From NCBI GenBank assembly GCA_910586535.1, contig CAJUHS010000005.1:1-64000 (forward strand): 64,000 bases of DNA, given 5' to 3'. Of this stretch, positions 8,642-17,242 are shown in pieces (positions within the stretch are counted from its first letter, which is position 1; each line of letters starts with the position of its first letter). The notes beneath the pieces were generated by a model. It searched no databases. It was not told where the DNA came from and saw only the letters and a list, made by a program, of their open reading frames with translations. The stretch is from an uncultured Oscillospiraceae bacterium (GTDB lineage Bacteria; Bacillota; Clostridia; Oscillospirales; Ruminococcaceae). The translations under genes were made by a program, and so were the position numbers.

Positions 8642-9668
8642 ATGCAAAACGCAGATATCATAAGAACAGGTATCTCATACATTGAACAAAACCTGAAAAC
8701 TGATATCACGCCTGAAGAGCTGGCGAATATGGCAGGCTATTCGGTCGGCACTATCAGCGTATGTTTGCACAGACGGTCGGCGTACCGTTGGCAGCGTACA
8801 TAAACAGACGTCGGCTTGACCGTGCGCTGGCGGAAATCTGCTCCAAACGAAAAGCGATAGACGCCGCCTTGGAATACGGATTTGAAAGCTACTCCGGATT
8901 TTACAAGGCGTTTTTGCGGACGTATGGTTGTTCTCCGAAAAAATATTTGTCCATTTACGGAACGCATAAATCGCTTACGGAGGTATTAACTATGCGTACA
9001 GAAAAAGAATTACGCCGGGTACTGAAAAATTGGGACGTTCCGCAGGATATGCCCATAAATGACGTAAGGATCGCGGACGGCACAAGAACGGCAAACAATA
9101 TCTGGCAAGTCGGCAAGGACTATATTCTTAAGACAGAAGATCGGGCCGCTCTGCTTCGGAACGCCCGGGTAGCAAAAGCCATGGCGAAGCATGGATTGTC
9201 TGCGGCAGTTCCCGTACCGACAATAAACGGCGGCGAAGTAAGCGGATTTGCCGACTTTGAGCTTAGCGAGCGGAACGTACGCTTGTGGGATCCTTGCTAT
9301 TGTGCTGCCGGAATATTATCCGAACAGCATGATGTTGAAAATGCGTATGACAAATTTCCCGAAATACTGGAGGCTGTTTTACACGGTTACAACAGCGAAG
9401 CCCCTTGACAGCACAAGAAAAGCAGGCGGTCTACTATGTTGTATGCTCAATTCAAATGATATGCGCGGCGTATTTTGAAAGTATCAACGAGTATAAGGAC
9501 TTAGCAAAAATCAATCGTGAAATGCTGCTGTATATTATAAAGCAAAAGAATCGGATCAAAAAAATTTCCGCGTCTTATAATTTCATAATACTCGGCGCAA
9601 ATTTCCTATTTACAGTCCAAAGACCCGTAACGCAGCCTCTGCCGCCGGTATGTTCCGCAAATTTATAA
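8642..9668 (+). pseudogene. decayed AraC-type regulator fused to aminoglycoside-phosphotransferase-like domain
   Basis: ATG 8642 with an AAGGAGG site starts an AraC-type HTH ('DIIRTGISYIEQNLKTDITP', 'LANMAGYS'). Near 8750 the frame breaks: the next helix ('RMFAQTVGVPLAAYINRRRL', then 'ALEYGFESYSGFYKAFLRTYG') is in the next frame, consistent with loss of one base. The C-terminal domain starts as an APH-like kinase ('NIWQVGKDYILKTED') but jumps at ~9232 from 'VPVPTINGGE' directly to 'VSGFADFELSERNVRLWDP', so the middle with the catalytic HxD loop is missing. After 'HGYNSEAP' the frame breaks again at ~9405, continuing with 'TAQEKQAVYYVVCSIQM'. Three independent lesions make it non-functional. 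Confidence 0.85.
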
Positions 9669-9709
9669 AAAATCCCTGTTTCTCTGTAAAAATGAGAAGC
9701 AGGGATTTT
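9669..9709. terminator. strong hairpin after the AraC/APH pseudogene
   Basis: AAAATCCCTG / CAGGGATTTT (9669-9678 with 9700-9709) extended inward by TTCTC/GAGAA. A- and T-rich flanks on both sides suggest a bidirectional terminator. Confidence 0.7.
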
Positions 9710-9793
9710 GCGCTTTACATCGTCCTGACGCCGATTTTTGTTCTGTGCCCGTCACTTCTTTGTATGCTGTGTGTCAAATGACAGCACAGAAGT

Positions 9794-10294
9794 TCAACCC
9801 TCGTACACTTTTATAATATTGAACATACTGTTTAACAGCAAAAAATTCTGCGGAAAAGGTCTCATAAGGTTCCAGTAGCCGCAGCCGCGTATGGATTTTT
9901 CCGAAACCAGCTCGAACTTTCCCCTGAGACTGCGAACGTCCTCGAACCATACGACCCGCGCCGCGCCGCTTGAGTCGGTGTAGTAAAAGTATGGGCTTTG
10001 AGAAAGCTCGTCAAAAATGATCTCGCTGCCAGTTTCTATTGCAAGATCTACCGCAGTAAGGTTTCCAAGCGTTACTGCCGCAGTCACGCCCCTTTCGTAA
10101 GGCAGCTTCCAATTGTAGCCGTAGTTCGGGATACCGAGGAAAATTTTATCCGCCGGTATCTCGGTCAAAGCGTAATCAAGCACTCTCCTCACGTTTGGAA
10201 GAGGCGCTACCGCCATTGGAGGGCCATACGTATAGCTCCGTCGCGGATAAAGGTGATCAAACGCAAAGCGGATATCACTGTAAATCAGCTGCAA
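9794..10294 (-). pseudogene. C-terminal remnant of a GH18 spore-germination-type glycosidase (YaaH-like)
   Basis: The remnant aligns by eye with the C-terminal third of YaaH/SleL-type GH18 proteins: 'YTYGPPMAVAPLPNVRRVLDY', 'LGIPNYGYNWKLP', 'FDELSQSPYFYYTDSSG', 'VVWFEDVRSLRGKFELV', 'GYWNLMRPFPQNF'. Sequence before 'YTYGPP' does not match, and the N-terminal part with the DxxDxDxE catalytic motif is missing, because the region runs into purD within 25 bases. It is a truncated relic, probably of an enzyme once involved in spore cortex or peptidoglycan degradation. Confidence 0.75.
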
Positions 10295-10317
10295 TATCCG
10301 CTATCCAATTATAAATA

Positions 10318-11595
10318 TTATTCCGCTTCAAGAGCGCGCTTGCCTATATCCGTGCGGTAGTGAGCGTTCTCAAAGCTTATTTTTTTCACCGCTTCGTAGG
10401 ACTTGTCCAAAGCCGCCCGCAAGGTCTCTCCGGTTGCGGTAACGCCTATGACCCGTCCGCCGTTGGTGTAAAATTTTCCGTCTGCGTACTTAGTTCCCGC
10501 GTGGTAAACGAAAACTCCGTCAACCTGTCCCTTTTCGTCCATACCGAACATTTCGAGTCCCTTTGGATAGCTCTTGGGATAACCCCCGCTTGCCATTACA
10601 ACACAGGAACAGCACTCGTTTTTCCACTGTATGTCAATGTCCGCAAGAGTACCCCTAAAGACCGCCTCGAAAATGTCAACCAGGTCAGTATCCAGAAGCG
10701 GCAGAACCACTTGAGTCTCTGGGTCGCCGAAACGGCAGTTGTACTCTATAACCTTTACGCCCTTGGGTGTAGCCATTAATCCGAAGTACAGACAGCCCTT
10801 AAATGTCCTGCCTTCGTCTTTCATAGCCTTTATTGTAGGCACGAAAATCTTTTCCATGCACTCTTTAGCCACAGTTTCGGTGTAGTACGGATTGGGCGCA
10901 ACAGTACCCATACCGCCTGTGTTGAGACCCTGATCGCCGTCCAGAGCACGCTTGTGATCCATTGAAGATATCATGGGAACTACAACGTTTCCGTCAGTAA
11001 AGGAAAGCACGGAAATTTCAGGACCCGTGAGAAATTCTTCAACAACAAGCTTTGAACCGCTTTCGCCGAAAATTTTGTCCTCCATGATAGAGTGTACCGC
11101 ATCAACAGCTTCGGCTTCATTTTGAGCGATAATAACGCCTTTTCCGAGAGCAAGACCGTCCGCCTTTACAACCGTGGGATAACTGTTCTGCTCTTTGATG
11201 TACGCCACAGCCTTGTCCGCCTCGGTGAAAACCTCGTACGCGGCGGTGGGTATGCCGTACTTCTTCATCAGGTCTTTTGAGAAAACCTTGCTGCCCTCGA
11301 TAATAGCCGCCGCCTTGTTTGGACCGAAGGTCATAATACCCTCGGCATTGAGAGCGTCTACCATACCCAGCACCAGAGGGTCGTCGGGAGCTACAACAAC
11401 CATGTCAACGGTAAGCTTTTTCGCAAGCTGTACAACGCCGTCAATGTCCGTGGCAGACACGTCGAAGCACTCCGCATAGCGGGAAATACCTCCGTTTCCG
11501 GGGGTACAGTAAAGCTTAGGTGCTCGCTTGCTTTCCGCAAGCTTCATGATAATGGCGTGTTCCCGTCCGCCGCCGCCTACTACCAGAATCTTCAT
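10318..11595 (-). CDS. purD: phosphoribosylamine-glycine ligase (GAR synthetase)
   Basis: Second step of IMP synthesis: phosphoribosylamine + glycine + ATP to GAR. 425 aa, full length. N-terminal 'MKILVVGGGGREHAIIMKL', ATP-grasp core with 'PTVVKADGLALGKGVIIA', 'GGMGTVAPNPYYT' and 'VIEYNCRFGDPETQVVLP'. ATG 11595 is chosen because AAAGGA lies just upstream; a TTG 18 bases earlier lies before that site. It is the distal gene of the minus-strand purine cluster, separated from the AICAR transformylase gene by a GNAT gene and a short remnant. Confidence 0.96.
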   Translation of the reverse strand: MKILVVGGGGREHAIIMKLAESKRAPKLYCTPGNGGISRYAECFDVSATDIDGVVQLAKKLTVDMVVVAPDDPLVLGMVDALNAEGIMTFGPNKAAAIIEGSKVFSKDLMKKYGIPTAAYEVFTEADKAVAYIKEQNSYPTVVKADGLALGKGVIIAQNEAEAVDAVHSIMEDKIFGESGSKLVVEEFLTGPEISVLSFTDGNVVVPMISSMDHKRALDGDQGLNTGGMGTVAPNPYYTETVAKECMEKIFVPTIKAMKDEGRTFKGCLYFGLMATPKGVKVIEYNCRFGDPETQVVLPLLDTDLVDIFEAVFRGTLADIDIQWKNECCSCVVMASGGYPKSYPKGLEMFGMDEKGQVDGVFVYHAGTKYADGKFYTNGGRVIGVTATGETLRAALDKSYEAVKKISFENAHYRTDIGKRALEAE

Positions 11596-11693
11596 ATTTA
11601 TCAATCCTTTCAATAATTATTCAGTAAATTCAAAGCTGTCAAAAGCCTTTTCAAATTCATTTATACACATGTCAAAGCTCTAACTTCTAACCT

Positions 11694-12224
11694 CTAATAG
11701 GGCAGCTCCTCAAAAATCGCTCTGTAGACCTTTGACTCGAATTTGCGGCTCCCGTCAATTTTTTCATATGAACCGTACCCCGAAAAGGTCAAGCCGCACT
11801 TCTCCATTACCCTGCCCGAAGCAGGATTGTCAACAGCGTGCTGAGCCATAAATTTCCTTGCGCCGCGCTCATAGGCGTACCGTATCATAACCTTGGTAGC
11901 TTCGGTGCAGTAGCCCTCGTTCCAGCAGTCGTAACGTAAGCAGTACCCAAATTCCCAAAAACCGTCCGCCGCTTCAGCCGGAGACTTGCTTGGGTGTATG
12001 TCTCCGCTGCCGATAAGCAGGCCGTCCGACTTTCTCTCAAAGCCCCAGATGCCGCTGCTGCCGTTCTCCAGCCACTCACGCACCTGTTCCGCCGAGAAAT
12101 AGGTACTATAGTTCATATATTTTGTGACCCGCTCGTCCCCTGTCCACGCAAATACAACCTCAGCGTCCTCCGGAACAAGCGGACGTAATATCAAACGCTC
12201 CGTTTCAATTACCGGTATGCTCAT
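11694..12224 (-). CDS. GNAT family N-acetyltransferase (RimJ/RimL-like)
   Basis: 176 aa. Typical of the ribosomal-protein-alanine-acetyltransferase-like group: 'IETERLILRPLVPEDAEVVF' at the N-terminus, 'FWEFGYCLRYDCWNEGYCTEA' in the acetyl-CoA-binding region, and 'NPASGRVMEKCGLTFSGYG' near the C-terminus. AAGGTGGA lies upstream of ATG 12224. It sits between purine genes but has no known role in the pathway; it may acetylate a protein N-terminus or a small amine. Confidence 0.85.
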   Translation of the reverse strand: MSIPVIETERLILRPLVPEDAEVVFAWTGDERVTKYMNYSTYFSAEQVREWLENGSSGIWGFERKSDGLLIGSGDIHPSKSPAEAADGFWEFGYCLRYDCWNEGYCTEATKVMIRYAYERGARKFMAQHAVDNPASGRVMEKCGLTFSGYGSYEKIDGSRKFESKVYRAIFEELPY

Positions 12225-12236
12225 TGTAAATCCACC

Positions 12237-12380
12237 TTATTCCGAAAATTTAAAGCTGTTCATTACCTCGTCAAAATCGGAGCGACCATTATCAAAGTTA
12301 TTCTTTTGCGCTGTATATGTAATAACGTACTCGCTGCCGTCCTTAATGACAAAGTACTGGAGCATTTTCATTTTTTTCAT
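12237..12380 (-). pseudogene. C-terminal remnant of a small PsbP-like/lipoprotein-type gene
   Basis: A 47-codon frame ends 12 bases before the GNAT gene and encodes 'MLQYFVIKDGSEYVITYTAQ' followed by 'DFDEVMNSFKFSE', which resembles the C-terminus of PsbP-like surface proteins. Just upstream, in another frame, 'MEISVYPILIGGK' looks like the preceding strand, so the gene has suffered a frameshift and loss of its 5' part. Identification is by resemblance only. Confidence 0.4.
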
Positions 12381-12476
12381 TTGCCGCCGATTAATATAGG
12401 ATATACACTAATTTCCATACATATCCCCATAAAAAATAAGGAATCAAGAATCAGAGAACAGAGATCGGCATACCGT

Positions 12477-12495
12477 TTCTATCCTCTGTTCTCTA
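12477..12495 (+). repeat. 19-base dispersed repeat, copy 1
   Basis: TTCTATCCTCTGTTCTCTA is identical to 39253-39271. Here its CTCTGTTCTCT also pairs with AGAGAACAGAG at 12453-12463, forming an 11-base stem. Both copies lie in non-coding DNA. Confidence 0.6.
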
Positions 12496-12510
12496 TCCTT
12501 GTATTTTCTA

Positions 12511-13689
12511 TTAGTGGTGGAACAGCCTTATACCAGTAAACGCCATTGCAATATTGTATTTGTTGCAGGTCTCGATAACATTGTCGTCACGGATAGACCC
12601 ACCAGGCTGGGCAATGTACTCAACGCCGCTCTTGTGGGCGCGCTCGATGTTGTCCCCGAACGGAAAAAACGCGTCCGAACCGAGAGATACGTCGGTATTT
12701 TTTTCAAGCCATTCTTTCTTTTCCTCGCGGGTCAGCACCTCGGGCTTTTGGGTAAATACCTTTTCCCACTCGCCGTCACGGAGGACGTCCTCATACTCCT
12801 CACCGATGTAAACGTCGATAGCGTTGTCACGGTCGGCACGGCGAACGTCGTCCTTAAAGGGCAGAGCCATTACCTTGGGACACTGTCTAAGCCACCAGTT
12901 GTCGGCTTTCTGTCCGGCAAGGCGCGTACAGTGAATACGGGACTGCTGACCTGCTCCGATACCGATAGCTTGACCGTCCTTAACGTAGCAAACGCTGTTG
13001 GACTGGGTGTACTTCAAGGTGATAAGGGAAATTATCAGGTCGCGCTTTTTGTCCTCGGGAATATTTTTATTGTCGGTAACGATATTGTCAAGCAGACCGT
13101 CGGCAACGTCCAGCTCGTTTCTTCCCTGCTCGAACGTCACGCCGTAGACCTGCTTCCGCTCGATCTCCGCAGGTGTGTAGCTCTCGTCGATCCTTATAAC
13201 GTTGTAAGTACCCTTTCTCTTGCTTTTGAGAATTTCCAGTGCCTCCGGTTCATAGCCGGGAGCGATAACGCCGTCCGATACTTCGCGCTGTATCATCTTA
13301 GCGGTGGGAACGTCGCATACGTCCGAAAGAGCGATAAAGTCACCGTAGGAGGACATTCTGTCCGCGCCTCTCGCTCTTGCATAAGCGCAGGCAAGGGGGG
13401 AAAGCTCGCCCAAATCGTCAACCCAGTATATCTTTTTCAGCGTGTCGGAAAGAGGAAGTCCCACAGCCGCACCCGCAGGGGAAACGTGCTTAAAGGAAGT
13501 CGCCGCGCAAAGTCCCGTAGCCTTTTTAAGCTCCTTAACAAGCTGCCAGCCGTTGAAAGCGTCCAGCAGGTTGATGTAGCCGGGCTTTCCGTTCAGCACC
13601 TCGATAGGCAGGTCTGCACCGTCCTCCATAAAAATTCTGGACGGCTTCTGGTTGGGGTTGCAGCCGTATTTCAATTGCATTTCGTTCAT
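12511..13689 (-). CDS. purH: standalone AICAR transformylase (PurH C-terminal-type)
   Basis: Formylates AICAR to FAICAR with 10-formyl-THF, the penultimate step of IMP synthesis. 392 aa, containing only the transformylase half of bifunctional PurH: 'LKYGCNPNQKPSRIFMED' start, catalytic Lys-His in 'SFKHVSPAGAA', 'RMSSYGDFIALSD', 'VIAPGYEPEAL', 'LKYTQSNSVCYVKDGQAIG' and the C-terminal 'FFPFGDNIERAHKSGVEYIAQ'. The MGS-like IMP cyclohydrolase domain that normally precedes it is absent; a separate PurO-type cyclohydrolase gene 252 bases upstream supplies that step. GGAGGA sits before ATG 13689. Confidence 0.93.
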   Translation of the reverse strand: MNEMQLKYGCNPNQKPSRIFMEDGADLPIEVLNGKPGYINLLDAFNGWQLVKELKKATGLCAATSFKHVSPAGAAVGLPLSDTLKKIYWVDDLGELSPLACAYARARGADRMSSYGDFIALSDVCDVPTAKMIQREVSDGVIAPGYEPEALEILKSKRKGTYNVIRIDESYTPAEIERKQVYGVTFEQGRNELDVADGLLDNIVTDNKNIPEDKKRDLIISLITLKYTQSNSVCYVKDGQAIGIGAGQQSRIHCTRLAGQKADNWWLRQCPKVMALPFKDDVRRADRDNAIDVYIGEEYEDVLRDGEWEKVFTQKPEVLTREEKKEWLEKNTDVSLGSDAFFPFGDNIERAHKSGVEYIAQPGGSIRDDNVIETCNKYNIAMAFTGIRLFHH

Positions 13690-13708
13690 TTTTAATTCCT
13701 CCGTTTAA

Positions 13709-13917
13709 TTAGTTTTTATTTTTGGCATATTCGTCTTTTATTTTGTCAATTGTCCTGCCGCCTATACCAATATTTTTATCGGAAAGTTCTTTTAACGTTA
13801 CGGTAAAAATTCTTTGGGAACGTTCATAATTTCCGACGATACATCTGTAAGCCTTTTTATAAGCTGCTCCTTTTGCTCGTCCGAAAGAGAACCTCCCTCA
13901 ACGGAAATATAAGGCAT
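13709..13917 (-). pseudogene. 4-oxalocrotonate tautomerase family gene with a one-base frameshift
   Basis: ATG 13917 encodes 'MPYISVEGGSLSDEQKEQLI' and 'VSSEIMNVPKEF', the start of a 4-OT subunit with catalytic Pro1 (after Met removal). At a run of five T (minus strand; 13805-13809) the frame breaks; adding one base continues with 'TVTLKELSDKNIGIGGRTID' to a TAA at 13709, giving the full ~69 aa family length. Either a real loss-of-function mutation or a homopolymer sequencing error. Confidence 0.75.
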
Positions 13918-13940
13918 TTCTCCGCACCTCACGACAAAAT

Positions 13941-14657
13941 TTACTGATTTTTATTCACAATGCGGGACTCATATTTCCCCGTCTCAATGTCGATATACCG
14001 AACAAACAGCGACACCTTATTGTCGGCATTGAGGTTGTCCCAGATAAGCTTTGTCAAGTCGTCGATAGGCATACAGGGAATTTCCACATTTTTCGGCTCG
14101 CCCTCAAAGCTTGGGAGAGGATTTCCCGCGCCGCTGTAGGTGTGGATAAACTTTCCTTTTCCCGAAATAGGATTGCTGTACGCAAAGGTGTACCGCTGGC
14201 AGGAAGAATCGTCCCCGTCCGCGCTTTTGAGAATAGACATGGCGAAATTCATGTCGCCGTCGTCAAGATGGACGATGCCCGAAATTCTTGGCGTGTAGTT
14301 GGGAGCGTCGTCCTCAAACTCGCGGGTGCGCAGGGACTGCTCAAAGGTCTGCTGCTTGTCCATAAGGTCGTAGATAGTGTCAGTCTGGTCGCCGTTTGTG
14401 ACGATAGTTTTATTTCCCATAACGCGGACAGGAGCATAGATTATCAGGTGCGGATCGGTCATTTTGGACGGGTCAAACGCCTGTGTGCGGATACCCTCGC
14501 CGTCCTCCACAAACACGCGGTTGCGGCTGTTCTCGCTTCTGCCCATGATAAAGTAAGCAATAACCGCCTTTTTGCCGCAGGACGATTTCCCGATAAGGAT
14601 TCCCCTGCCGTGGTATTCCATGCTGTTCAGTTCCTCTTTGATCGTTTTTGTAATCAT
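13941..14657 (-). CDS. purO: IMP cyclohydrolase, PurO family
   Basis: Closes the ring of FAICAR to give IMP, the last step of the pathway. 238 aa, PurO/IMP_cyclohyd family, first known from archaea and present in many Clostridia. Family-typical stretches: 'GRGILIGKSSCGKKAVIAYF', 'MGRSENSRNRVFVEDGEG', 'GNKTIVTNGDQTDTIY', 'FVRYIDIETGKYESRIVNK'. GGAGGA lies 6 bases before ATG 14657. It complements the transformylase gene downstream, which lacks its cyclohydrolase domain. Confidence 0.9.
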   Translation of the reverse strand: MITKTIKEELNSMEYHGRGILIGKSSCGKKAVIAYFIMGRSENSRNRVFVEDGEGIRTQAFDPSKMTDPHLIIYAPVRVMGNKTIVTNGDQTDTIYDLMDKQQTFEQSLRTREFEDDAPNYTPRISGIVHLDDGDMNFAMSILKSADGDDSSCQRYTFAYSNPISGKGKFIHTYSGAGNPLPSFEGEPKNVEIPCMPIDDLTKLIWDNLNADNKVSLFVRYIDIETGKYESRIVNKNQ

Positions 14658-14708
14658 AATTAGTCCTCCTAAAATATTTTTACGCTGTCATAAAACAACG
14701 GATTTTAT

Positions 14709-15671
14709 TTATTTTGCGATTTTTGTCAATTCTTCAAAAATTTTTTCCATCATATCCGCCCCGGGAAAATGTCCGGTATCTTTTACTTCACAAAATTTAA
14801 GATTGCTGTTGTCTGAAGCTTCAACCAATTCTTTCGCTGTTTTTGTTGAAGCGACAATATCCGTATCTCCCTGAATAATTATATACGGAATCTTTACATT
14901 GTCTAATGTATCTGTAAGATCAATTTTCAATAATTCATTCCACAATGAATTATTGCCCGTATAACCGTTTACCATAATCGCTTTAAAATCTTTAAATTTA
15001 TAATCGGGACTTGTCAGCAGTCCTTTAATAACGGAAAACACCGGAGATTTCCTGCCGTTTTTGTTATTGTAAGCGTCGGTGTATTTTGTAAGACACGAAC
15101 TAATTAATTGCAGTTCCTTTGACGAAGCGTTCTCCGAATTTGTACTTTTGATAATATCCAATTTCTTTTTCGGAATATTGGATTTTTCCAAATCTTCAAG
15201 CACTTCATCATTAAAGAATATATCTTTTACTATCTGTCCGCAAGCTACAACACCGCTGATCTCATTTTGTTTTATATCGGAAACCAACGCGCTTAAAACC
15301 GAACCCCATGATGTTGAAAAAAGATATATTTTATTATCGGGAAATATTTTTTTAACTTCCGTAATCAAATCACAGGTCATATCAACAAACGTCTTTATTT
15401 TAAAATCATCGTCAATTTTATAATTGTTTATCCCGCAGCCCAATTGATCCCAGTACACCATAATAAAATTATCGGTAAACGAAGGAAACATTCCCCTGCA
15501 CCCCACAGAAAACGGGATAGGCGTTCCGGGACCTCCGTGTAATGTTATTACAATTGGATTTTTCCTGCTTCTGCCCTCAATTAAAACCTTTTGCGGATAT
15601 CCTCCAAGATCAAAATTATATATCTGCGATATTTCATTTTTGTCTATTACATTTTTTCTTTGTTTATCCAT
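14709..15671 (-). CDS. alpha/beta hydrolase (proline-iminopeptidase-like)
   Basis: 320 aa. 'VITLHGGPGTP' is the HGGPG oxyanion-hole motif of prolyl aminopeptidase-type hydrolases. The nucleophile elbow is 'LFSTSWGSVLS' (S-x-S-x-G rather than G-x-S-x-G), the acid is in 'IIQGDTDIVAS', and the base is His in 'DTGHFPGAD'. No signal peptide, so cytoplasmic. Codon use is clearly more AT-rich than the flanking pur genes, suggesting later acquisition. The substrate is unknown. Confidence 0.82.
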   Translation of the reverse strand: MDKQRKNVIDKNEISQIYNFDLGGYPQKVLIEGRSRKNPIVITLHGGPGTPIPFSVGCRGMFPSFTDNFIMVYWDQLGCGINNYKIDDDFKIKTFVDMTCDLITEVKKIFPDNKIYLFSTSWGSVLSALVSDIKQNEISGVVACGQIVKDIFFNDEVLEDLEKSNIPKKKLDIIKSTNSENASSKELQLISSCLTKYTDAYNNKNGRKSPVFSVIKGLLTSPDYKFKDFKAIMVNGYTGNNSLWNELLKIDLTDTLDNVKIPYIIIQGDTDIVASTKTAKELVEASDNSNLKFCEVKDTGHFPGADMMEKIFEELTKIAK

Positions 15672-15718
15672 ATGTTTCTCCTGCCTGTTGTATTAAACAG
15701 ACGCCATAATAAAAGCTT

Positions 15719-16447
15719 TTAAAATTTCCCCAAAAAGCAATCGGTTTTATATGGTACGTCAACCAAGCCGCCCTTTTGGTACTTCTCAAAAAGCCGCGTT
15801 AGTTCGTCAAGCTGCACGTCATAAAGCGGAGTACCCTCTTTCGGCGCGTATGACCTCGACATCTCGCAGCCCACGTACTGCTCCATATCCATTGTCATGC
15901 TTTGCAAAAAGCTTACCAGCTCGTATTCCGAAAAATACTTTTCGGGAGCAAATTTGCCGTCGGCGTTTACATTGCCCTTTACGGAATCGTACTGTCCCGC
16001 GGTACGCAGAAAAATCTCGTTTCGTTCTTTCTGCATATCGTTCTCGGTACGAGTATTCCAAATAATAGCAAGTCTGCCGTTCGGGGTAAAAATTCTTTTG
16101 CACTCCTCCATAAATTTCACCTTGTCAAACCAGTGAAACGCCTGCGCCGCCGTGACTAAATCAACGCTTGCGGACGTGATACCCGTGTCCTCCGCGGGAG
16201 CGTTCACAATTTCAATTCCCGACAGATTGACCCGAAGCTTTTCCAGCATATCCGCGTTAGGCTCAACGGCGGTAATTTTCCAAGGCTTTACGGACAGGCA
16301 TTTTGTGAAGATACCCGTCCCCGCGCCAATGTCCGCTACGGTCTCGGCGTGAGTTTTCTCCCAAAGCCACTGAATAAGCTCTGAGGGGTATGAGGGACGG
16401 TATTTGTCGTACACGTCCGCCTTGCCCGTGAATTTTTCCTCGTTCAT
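15719..16447 (-). CDS. class I SAM-dependent methyltransferase
   Basis: 242 aa. Motif I 'VADIGAGTGIFTKCLSVKPW', then 'ITAVEPNADML' (motif II) and 'LVTAAQAFHWFD', the Methyltransf_11/25 pattern seen in putative trans-aconitate- or small-molecule methyltransferases. Starts 'EEKFTGKADVYDKYRPSYP', typical for this subgroup. An AGGAGGAAA ribosome site precedes ATG 16447. Located between purN and the hydrolase; no obvious purine role, so it is probably a passenger in the cluster. Confidence 0.85.
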   Translation of the reverse strand: MNEEKFTGKADVYDKYRPSYPSELIQWLWEKTHAETVADIGAGTGIFTKCLSVKPWKITAVEPNADMLEKLRVNLSGIEIVNAPAEDTGITSASVDLVTAAQAFHWFDKVKFMEECKRIFTPNGRLAIIWNTRTENDMQKERNEIFLRTAGQYDSVKGNVNADGKFAPEKYFSEYELVSFLQSMTMDMEQYVGCEMSRSYAPKEGTPLYDVQLDELTRLFEKYQKGGLVDVPYKTDCFLGKF

Positions 16448-16460
16448 TAGGATTTCCTCC

Positions 16461-16547
16461 TTACTTCAAAGCGGTCCTCCACTCACCGTTTTCCCTGTAA
16501 AAGAAAAACCCGCTCAAGTCGTCGTCCAAAAACACTTTATATAGGTT
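16461..16547 (-). pseudogene. tiny C-terminal protein remnant between purN and the methyltransferase
   Basis: A 28-codon tail frame overlapping the purN stop encodes 'LYKVFLDDDLSGFFFYREN' followed by 'GEWRTALK' and TAA. It has good coding character but no start or upstream domain, so it looks like the end of a lost gene. No family can be named. Confidence 0.3.
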
Positions 16548-17172
16548 ATTCTTCAACTATCGCCCTTCCGTCAACGACCTTTATTTTATCCTGACAGAAA
16601 AGCGCAGCCGCTTTCGGCAGCAGCTTCCATTCCACGTTTTCCATGACTCTTTTTTGCAGTATTTCTGGAGTATCGCCGTTCAGCACGGGAACAGTGTCCT
16701 GTAAAATTATTGGTCCCCCGTCGCAGACCTCGGTAACAAAATGTACCGTTGCACCGGTTACCTTAACGCCCTTTTCAAGCGCCGCCTCGTGAACGTGCAG
16801 TCCGTAAAAACCCTTTCCGCAAAAGGACGGAATAAGCGCGGGGTGTACGTTTATCATCTTGTTAGGATACGCGCGGCAGACCGTTTCGTCCAGAATTGTC
16901 ATAAAGCCCGCGTACACCACAAGATCGGCTTTTTCCTCATTAAGAGCGTCAAGCATTGCCTTACTGTAGGCGTGTACGTCCGCAAAATCCCTGCGAACTA
17001 AAACGCGGGTATTTATGCCGTTCTGCTTTGCGCGCTCAAGAGCATACGCGTCAGACTTCGAGGATATTACACAGGTGATTTTTCCGCCCGGTATCCCGCC
17101 GCGCTTTTCCGCGTCGATAAGAGCCTGCAAATTCGTGCCGCCCCCAGAAACAAGTACAACTATATTTTTCAT
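16546..17172 (-). CDS. purN: phosphoribosylglycinamide formyltransferase (GART)
   Basis: Transfers formyl from 10-formyl-THF to GAR. 208 aa, usual length. 'IVVLVSGGGTNLQALIDA' at the N-terminus; the catalytic Asn-His is in 'MINVHPALIPSF' and the Asp in 'FVTEVCDGGPIIL'. ATG 17172 follows CGGAGG; an upstream in-frame start 21 bases earlier has no ribosome site. 70 bases downstream of purM, so in the same transcript. Confidence 0.96.
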   Translation of the reverse strand: MKNIVVLVSGGGTNLQALIDAEKRGGIPGGKITCVISSKSDAYALERAKQNGINTRVLVRRDFADVHAYSKAMLDALNEEKADLVVYAGFMTILDETVCRAYPNKMINVHPALIPSFCGKGFYGLHVHEAALEKGVKVTGATVHFVTEVCDGGPIILQDTVPVLNGDTPEILQKRVMENVEWKLLPKAAALFCQDKIKVVDGRAIVEE

Positions 17173-17242
17173 AGAACCTCCGTATTTTAACAAAGGAGGG
17201 AACTCCGAGAAACTCCCTCCTTATCCGATGTTAGATTTTATA

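Noticed and set aside
12499..13695. 398-codon frame opposite the AICAR transformylase
   Set aside because: Antisense shadow; the minus-strand frame has all catalytic motifs and a GGAGGA site.
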